A stretch of DNA of 64,000 nt from Roseococcus thiosulfatophilus (GTDB taxonomy: Bacteria; Pseudomonadota; Alphaproteobacteria; Acetobacterales; Acetobacteraceae), in assembly GCF_017311575.1 (NCBI RefSeq), contig NZ_JAFFQY010000003.1:62001-126000 (forward strand). Direction: 5' to 3'. The position numbers and the translations under genes were made by a program. This document shows positions 59,994 to 64,000 of the stretch, one piece after another. How positions within the stretch are numbered: the first letter of the stretch is position 1; each line of letters opens with the position of its first letter. The notes beneath the pieces were generated by a model, which ran no database searches, was not told the DNA's origin, and was given only the letters and a program-made list of their open reading frames with translations.

Positions 59994-61202
59994 TCATGGC
60001 AACTCCATCTCCGCGACGGCCAGGATGGTGGCGAGGCTCGCGCGCATGCCACGCAGCGAACCCTCGATCTCCACGTCAATCCATTCCTCCAGCGAATGCG
60101 CGCGGCCCCCGCGCCCGCCCGAGCCGATGCGAAGGGCCGGGATGCCGAGGCTCATCGGGATATTGGCGTCGGTCGAGGACCATTCGAAGGAGGGGCTGTA
60201 GCCCTCCGCCGCCACCGCCGCCGCGGCCAGCCGCGCGATGGGCGCGCCATTGGGCGTGTGGCCCGCAGGCCGGTCGCCCACGGGCGTGATCTCCACGCGG
60301 ATGGTGCCCTCGCGCGCCATGTTTTCGGCGGCGACGGCGCCCTCGACGCCGGCCAGGAAGGCGCGTTCCAGCTTGGACAATTCCTCGGCCGAGGCGGAAC
60401 GGAGGTCCACCTCCATCGTCACCGTCTCCGGGATCGCGTTGATGGAGGTGCCGCCCGAGACCACGCTGACGCAATGCGTCGTCACCGGTTCGCGCGGCAC
60501 GCGGATGGCGGCGAGGCTGCGCGCGGCCTCGGCCATGGCATACATCGGGTTCACCATCCCGAAGGCGGCGTAGCTGTGGCCACCCGGCCCGCGGAAGGTC
60601 ACGCGGAAGCGGCGCGAGCCGATGCCGCCGGTGACGATGCGCTCCACCTCCGGGCTGTCCACCGTCAGGAAGCCGCGGATCCGTTCGCGCTTCGGGTGCG
60701 TCGCGAAGAGGTGGCGGATGCCGCGCAAATCGCCCAGCCCCTCCTCGCCCACATCGCCGACGAACAGGATGTCATGCCGCGTGCGGATGCCCGCCGCGTC
60801 CATGGCGCGCAGGAAGGCGAGGTTCACGGCCAGGCTGCGCGTGTCGTCGCCCACGCCGGGGGCAAACAGCTTTGTGCCCTCGCGCCGCACCCGCACATCG
60901 GTGCCGGCGGGGAAGACGGTGTCCAGATGCGCCGCCACCACCAGGATGTCGCCATTGCCGAAGCCGCGGCGCAGGCCCATGACATTGCCGACCTCGTCCT
61001 GCGCGACCTCCTCCAGCCCATGGGCGCGCAGCATGTCGAGATAGGCGGCCGCACGCTTCTCTTCCGCGAAGGGCGGGGCGGGGATTTCCGTGAGCGTGAT
61101 GATGTCCTGCACCGTGCGGTCATGCTCGGCGCGCAACACGTCGCAGGCGGCCTGGTAGGCGGCGTGGCCGCGGATGGAGGCGATGGTCTCGTCGGTGGTC
61201 AC
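59994..61202 (-). CDS. M20-family metallopeptidase/amidohydrolase
   Basis: A 402-residue zinc peptidase of the M20 fold. The catalytic region has V-V-A-A-H-L-D-T-V-F, then A-P-G-V-G-D-D-T-R with the bridging aspartate and D-V-G-E-E-G-L-G with the general base glutamate. The dimerisation domain has F-R-G-P-G-G-H-S-Y-A. It may cleave a dipeptide or an N-acyl or N-carbamoyl amino acid. The GTG start overlaps the amidohydrolase stop. Co-location with a cyclic amidohydrolase suggests stepwise opening of an N-containing ring compound, which is inference. Confidence 0.9.
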   Translation of the reverse strand: MTTDETIASIRGHAAYQAACDVLRAEHDRTVQDIITLTEIPAPPFAEEKRAAAYLDMLRAHGLEEVAQDEVGNVMGLRRGFGNGDILVVAAHLDTVFPAGTDVRVRREGTKLFAPGVGDDTRSLAVNLAFLRAMDAAGIRTRHDILFVGDVGEEGLGDLRGIRHLFATHPKRERIRGFLTVDSPEVERIVTGGIGSRRFRVTFRGPGGHSYAAFGMVNPMYAMAEAARSLAAIRVPREPVTTHCVSVVSGGTSINAIPETVTMEVDLRSASAEELSKLERAFLAGVEGAVAAENMAREGTIRVEITPVGDRPAGHTPNGAPIARLAAAAVAAEGYSPSFEWSSTDANIPMSLGIPALRIGSGGRGGRAHSLEEWIDVEIEGSLRGMRASLATILAVAEMELP

Positions 61203-62590
61203 GCGAATTCCCTTTGTGAAGCAAGTGCCGCGGGGATGGCCCCGCGGCGCGCGGCCTCGGCCCAGACGCGCTCGATGGCGGCGGCCCCGCGGCGGATGAT
61301 GGCATCGGCATCGCCCCGCACCAGCGCGCCGCCCCGCACCCGGATCTCGCCGGCGGTGACGACGGTGTGCACGTCGCTGCCGCGCCCGTTGGTGAGCAGC
61401 GCGCGCAGCGGGTTCCAGACGGGCTGGTAGCGCGCGGCGGCAAGGTCGAACATCACGACATCCGCCCGCGCGCCGGGCGTCAGGCGGCCAAGATCCGGCC
61501 GGCCCAGCGCATCGGCGCTGTCGCGCGTGGCGGCCGTCAGGAGGCGTTCGGCGCTGCCCGCGCCCGGATTGGTGGATTGCGTCTTGGCGAGCAGCGCGGC
61601 GGCGCGCAATTCGTCCACCATGTCGAGCGTCACGCCATCCGTGCCGATGCCGAGCCGCACGCCGGAATCGAGAAAGCGCGCAATGGGCACGCCCTTGCCC
61701 GAGCGCGCGAAGCCCAGCGGGCAGCAGGCGATGGTGGCATCCGCCTCGCGCACCATCGCGATCTCCTCATCGCTCGCGAGGAAGCAATGGCCCAGGATCA
61801 CGCCCGGCCGCAGCAGGCCGCAATCGCGCAGATGCTCCACGCTGCCCTTGCCACGGGCGGCGCGGACGGCCGCGATCTCCAGCGGGTTCTGCGCGCAATG
61901 GACGGAGACGATGGCGCCCATCTCCCGCGCCGCCGCATCCACGCGCCGCAGCAATTCGGGCGAGTTGCTGTCCGGCCCATGCGGCCCGAAGCCCACCGAG
62001 GCCAGCCCTTCCGGCCCCTGGTGCCATTTGGCGTGCAGCTTCATCACGAAGTCGAAGCTGGCGTCCGACGCGTCCTCGCCCTGCCAGACGGGCGTGCCGT
62101 CGGGTCCCATGGCGAGGTTGGGCACGGTGAAGGTGTAGGGGCAGGACCAGGTGCGCAGGCCCAGCGCCGAGGCACGCGGCACGAATTCATGCTGCTGCGG
62201 CCGCCAGATGTCGAGCATCGCCGTCGTGCCCGTCATCAGGCATTCCAGCAGCGCCATCTCCACCGCGTCGCCGATGGCGTCCGGCTCCATGATCTCGGCG
62301 ACCAGGTCGCCCAGCGGCATCAGCAGCGAGAACAGGATGTGCCCCGGCAGGCTGCCCGGCTGGATGTCATCCGCCAGCCCCCGGAACAGCGGCGCCGAGA
62401 AGGCGTGGTTGTGCAGGTTGATCAGCCCCGGTGTCAGCAGCCCCTGGGGCAGGGCGATGCGCTCCGCGTCCAGGCTCGGGGCCTCGTTGAGGATGGCCGC
62501 GATGCGGCCATCCTCGATGACGAAATGCGGGTGCTCCCGCAGCCCGGTCTCGGCGCACCAGGACCAGCGCGGCGAGAGCACCAGCGCCAT
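61199..62590 (-). CDS. Amidohydrolase (TrzA/AtzB-like deaminase or chlorohydrolase family)
   Basis: A 463-residue metal-dependent hydrolase with the H-x-H motif in N-L-H-N-H-A-F-S-A-P-L-F-R-G-L, further ligands in S-V-H-C-A-Q-N and L-G-H-C-F, and a late G-T-D-G-V-T-L-D-M. This is the pattern of the TrzA / AtzB / guanine-deaminase branch, which remove amino or chloro groups from purine-like or triazine-like rings. The true substrate cannot be told. It is 3 bp downstream of the hydroxyacid dehydrogenase stop and overlaps the M20 gene. Confidence 0.9.
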   Translation of the reverse strand: MALVLSPRWSWCAETGLREHPHFVIEDGRIAAILNEAPSLDAERIALPQGLLTPGLINLHNHAFSAPLFRGLADDIQPGSLPGHILFSLLMPLGDLVAEIMEPDAIGDAVEMALLECLMTGTTAMLDIWRPQQHEFVPRASALGLRTWSCPYTFTVPNLAMGPDGTPVWQGEDASDASFDFVMKLHAKWHQGPEGLASVGFGPHGPDSNSPELLRRVDAAAREMGAIVSVHCAQNPLEIAAVRAARGKGSVEHLRDCGLLRPGVILGHCFLASDEEIAMVREADATIACCPLGFARSGKGVPIARFLDSGVRLGIGTDGVTLDMVDELRAAALLAKTQSTNPGAGSAERLLTAATRDSADALGRPDLGRLTPGARADVVMFDLAAARYQPVWNPLRALLTNGRGSDVHTVVTAGEIRVRGGALVRGDADAIIRRGAAAIERVWAEAARRGAIPAALASQREFA

Positions 62591-62593
62591 GGC

Positions 62594-63559
62594 TCAGGCC
62601 AACTGGTTCACGAGCGTCGCCTCGCCGCGCTGGAGACGGCCGATATTCTCCATCATCAGGTCCAGCACGTTGATCTCATAGGCGCAGGTCTCGCCGCCGG
62701 TGTGCGGCGTCAGGTAGCAATTGGGCAGCGTCCAGAGGGGGGATTCCTCGGGCAGCGGCTCGGCCATCATCACGTCCAGCGCGGCGCCACGGATGGCGTT
62801 GGATTGCAGGGCCGTGATCAGCGCGGGCTCATCCACCACGGCGCCGCGCGCGCAGTTGACGAGGTAGGCGCCGGGCTTCATGGCCGCCAGCGCCTCGGCG
62901 CCGATCAGGCCGCGCGTGGCATCCGTCAGCGGGCAGACCAGCACCACGAAATCCGCGCGCGGCAGCAGGCCGGGCAGGGCGCTGGTGGCATGCACCTCAT
63001 CGGCGCCCGCCGTACCGCTGGCCGGGTTCTGCCGCACGCCGATGACATGCATGTCGAAGGCCTTGAGCAGCTTGATCAGCCGCGCGCCGATGCGCCCCGT
63101 GCCGACGACGATGGCGGTCTTGCCGGCCAGCTCATCCTCGCGCTGCGCGAAGTCACCCTTCATGCCGGAGAAGAACTTCTTGTGCTGGTCGTCGCGCGCC
63201 ACGAACAGCTTGCGCGTGATGCCGAGCATCAGCCCCACCGCGTGCTCGCTCACAGCATTGGCATTGGCACCGGCGGCGGAGGCCAGGCGGATGCCATGCT
63301 GCGCGAAGACCGCGCGGTCATACTGGTCCGTGCCGGCCGAGAGCGACTGCACGAATTTCAGCCGGGGCGAGAGCGCGGGCAGGGTGTTGCGCCAGAGGCC
63401 ACTGACCACCAGCACATCCGCCTCGCCGATCCGCGCCTCCAGCTCGGCCAGCGAGCGCACCTCGAAATGGGGGAAGGGCGCGCCGCGCTCGGCGAAACGC
63501 TCGGCGCAGCGATAGGCCACATGGGCGAAGCAGATGGTGGGGTTCGTCGGAAATGTCAC
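62594..63559 (-). CDS. D-2-hydroxyacid dehydrogenase (NAD-dependent)
   Basis: A 321-residue enzyme of the D-isomer specific 2-hydroxyacid dehydrogenase family. The nucleotide-binding motif is V-G-T-G-R-I-G, the catalytic arginine is in N-C-A-R-G-A-V-V-D-E, the glutamate in M-A-E-P-L-P-E-E-S, and the histidine in L-T-P-H-T-G-G-E. It reduces a 2-keto acid or the reverse. The GTG start at 63559 overlaps the stop of the alpha/beta hydrolase (GTGA). Confidence 0.92.
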   Translation of the reverse strand: MTFPTNPTICFAHVAYRCAERFAERGAPFPHFEVRSLAELEARIGEADVLVVSGLWRNTLPALSPRLKFVQSLSAGTDQYDRAVFAQHGIRLASAAGANANAVSEHAVGLMLGITRKLFVARDDQHKKFFSGMKGDFAQREDELAGKTAIVVGTGRIGARLIKLLKAFDMHVIGVRQNPASGTAGADEVHATSALPGLLPRADFVVLVCPLTDATRGLIGAEALAAMKPGAYLVNCARGAVVDEPALITALQSNAIRGAALDVMMAEPLPEESPLWTLPNCYLTPHTGGETCAYEINVLDLMMENIGRLQRGEATLVNQLA

Positions 63560-64000
63560 GCGGATGCCTCTTCGAGAAAGACCTGCACGGCCTGGAACAG
63601 AGCGCCCCGGTTGCGCTCCATGAGCATGGTGTGGGTGCCCTCGCCCAGCAGAACCATCCGCCGCCCGGGCGAGGATGTCAGCAGCGGTAGGATGGTGAAG
63701 GCCATGGAGGGCGGCGTGTCACGGTCCCATTCGCCCACCACCAGCAGGGTGGGCGCGGTGACGCGGCCGGGCTCCCAGAAGGGGCGGCCCGCCTGCCAGT
63801 ATTCGCGGCTGTCCTGCAGCACGCCATTGGGCGCGCGCAGCGCGGCCGGGTTGCGGCGCAGCCCCTCGGGGTCGGTCGCCCAGGTGACGCCGGCCCAATG
63901 CTCGAACCAGCCGCCGGGGATAAGGTTGGCGCGGGCCGATTGTGGCACGCCATTCAGCCAGCGTTCGCGCGCCTGGGCCTGGGTGACGAAGCGGTAGGCG
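63556..64000 (-). CDS. Alpha/beta-fold hydrolase, partial, C-terminal part
   Basis: The frame is open through the right edge, so only the last 147 or so residues are visible. Reading on from the GTG at 63948 towards the edge gives R-E-R-W-L-N-G-V-P-Q-S-A-R with no stop, so that GTG is an internal valine. The visible part has a lid-like region, V-V-G-E-W-D-R-D-T-P with the catalytic acid, and G-E-G-T-H-T-M-L-M-E with the histidine. It is coupled to the hydroxyacid dehydrogenase and is the first visible gene of the 58561-64000 cluster. Confidence 0.85.
   Translation of the reverse strand, partial: AYRFVTQAQARERWLNGVPQSARANLIPGGWFEHWAGVTWATDPEGLRRNPAALRAPNGVLQDSREYWQAGRPFWEPGRVTAPTLLVVGEWDRDTPPSMAFTILPLLTSSPGRRMVLLGEGTHTMLMERNRGALFQAVQVFLEEASA

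Noticed and set aside
61367-63997. Plus-strand open frame of 876 codons
   Set aside because: It is antisense to three well supported genes (amidohydrolase, hydroxyacid dehydrogenase, hydrolase). The translation is low complexity (H, R, G, A, Q) with no family motif, as usual for shadow frames in GC-rich DNA.

Overview
The window reads as chromosomal DNA of a very GC-rich alphaproteobacterium. Codons end almost always in G or C, genes are packed head to tail with 1-8 nt stop/start overlaps, and TRAP and Bug-type solute receptors, ADP-forming acyl-CoA synthetases and DMT exporters are frequent. The gene content fits an Acetobacteraceae bacterium of the Roseomonas type. That placement is inference from gene content and base composition; no rRNA gene is present to fix it. 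No phage, IS element, CRISPR array, tRNA or rRNA was recognised. About 60 protein genes cover almost all of the window.

Layout. 1-2662 (minus): surface polysaccharide genes, namely a partial flippase, an ExoY/WcaJ-type phosphoglycosyl transferase and a GtrB-type glycosyltransferase, with the only long non-coding gap (1219-1654). 2710-7914: a PuuE-like deacetylase divergent from a coupled DapA-like / SDR / DapA-like / greB / MFS run. 7859-9567 (minus): alpha/beta hydrolase and DMT permease. 9675-12020: a large molybdenum hydroxylase subunit without its partner subunits. 12060-21524: oxaloacetate decarboxylase-like protein, FMN 2-hydroxyacid oxidase, ADP-forming acyl-CoA ligase, a TRAP transporter (P-Q-M), and an SDR plus AMP-forming acyl-CoA ligase pair.

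21521-28167 (minus) is a four-gene MoxR / DUF58 / DUF4159 / VWA-GATase membrane cluster. It is divergent from 28286-32749 (plus): DUF1285, CoA pyrophosphatase, a small membrane protein, CCA-adding enzyme and an MsbA-like ABC exporter. 32805-34875 (minus) is a compact methyltransferase / GtrB / SMR-like flippase operon, a candidate lipid-linked sugar module. 35022-37726 (plus) has two DMT permeases, the first with a frameshift, and an MBL hydrolase. 37709-43300 (minus) is an acyl-CoA type catabolic operon: SDR, acyl-CoA dehydrogenase, ADP-forming CoA ligase, nitroreductase, NUDIX.

44278-50647 (minus) is a full SUF iron-sulfur cluster operon in the order Rrf2 regulator, sufB, sufC, sufD, sufS, sufU, sufT, sufA, with a readable promoter and overlapping dyad. 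50800-53417 holds an alpha/beta hydrolase, a DsbA-family oxidoreductase and a Gfo/Idh oxidoreductase. 53424-58556 (minus) holds a penicillin-acylase-like enzyme, a BenE permease and a Na/Pi cotransporter. 58561-64000 (minus) is a catabolic cluster: alpha/beta hydrolase, hydroxyacid dehydrogenase, amidohydrolase, M20 peptidase, cupin, Bug receptor. Convergent gene ends are marked by GC-rich hairpins at 12038, 14108 and 51702.

I did not find one clearly unprecedented system. The best candidates for new biology are the MoxR-DUF58-DUF4159-VWA cluster, the methyltransferase-GtrB-SMR operon, the solitary CoxL-like subunit, and the paired DapA-like enzymes of which one lacks the usual catalytic tyrosine.
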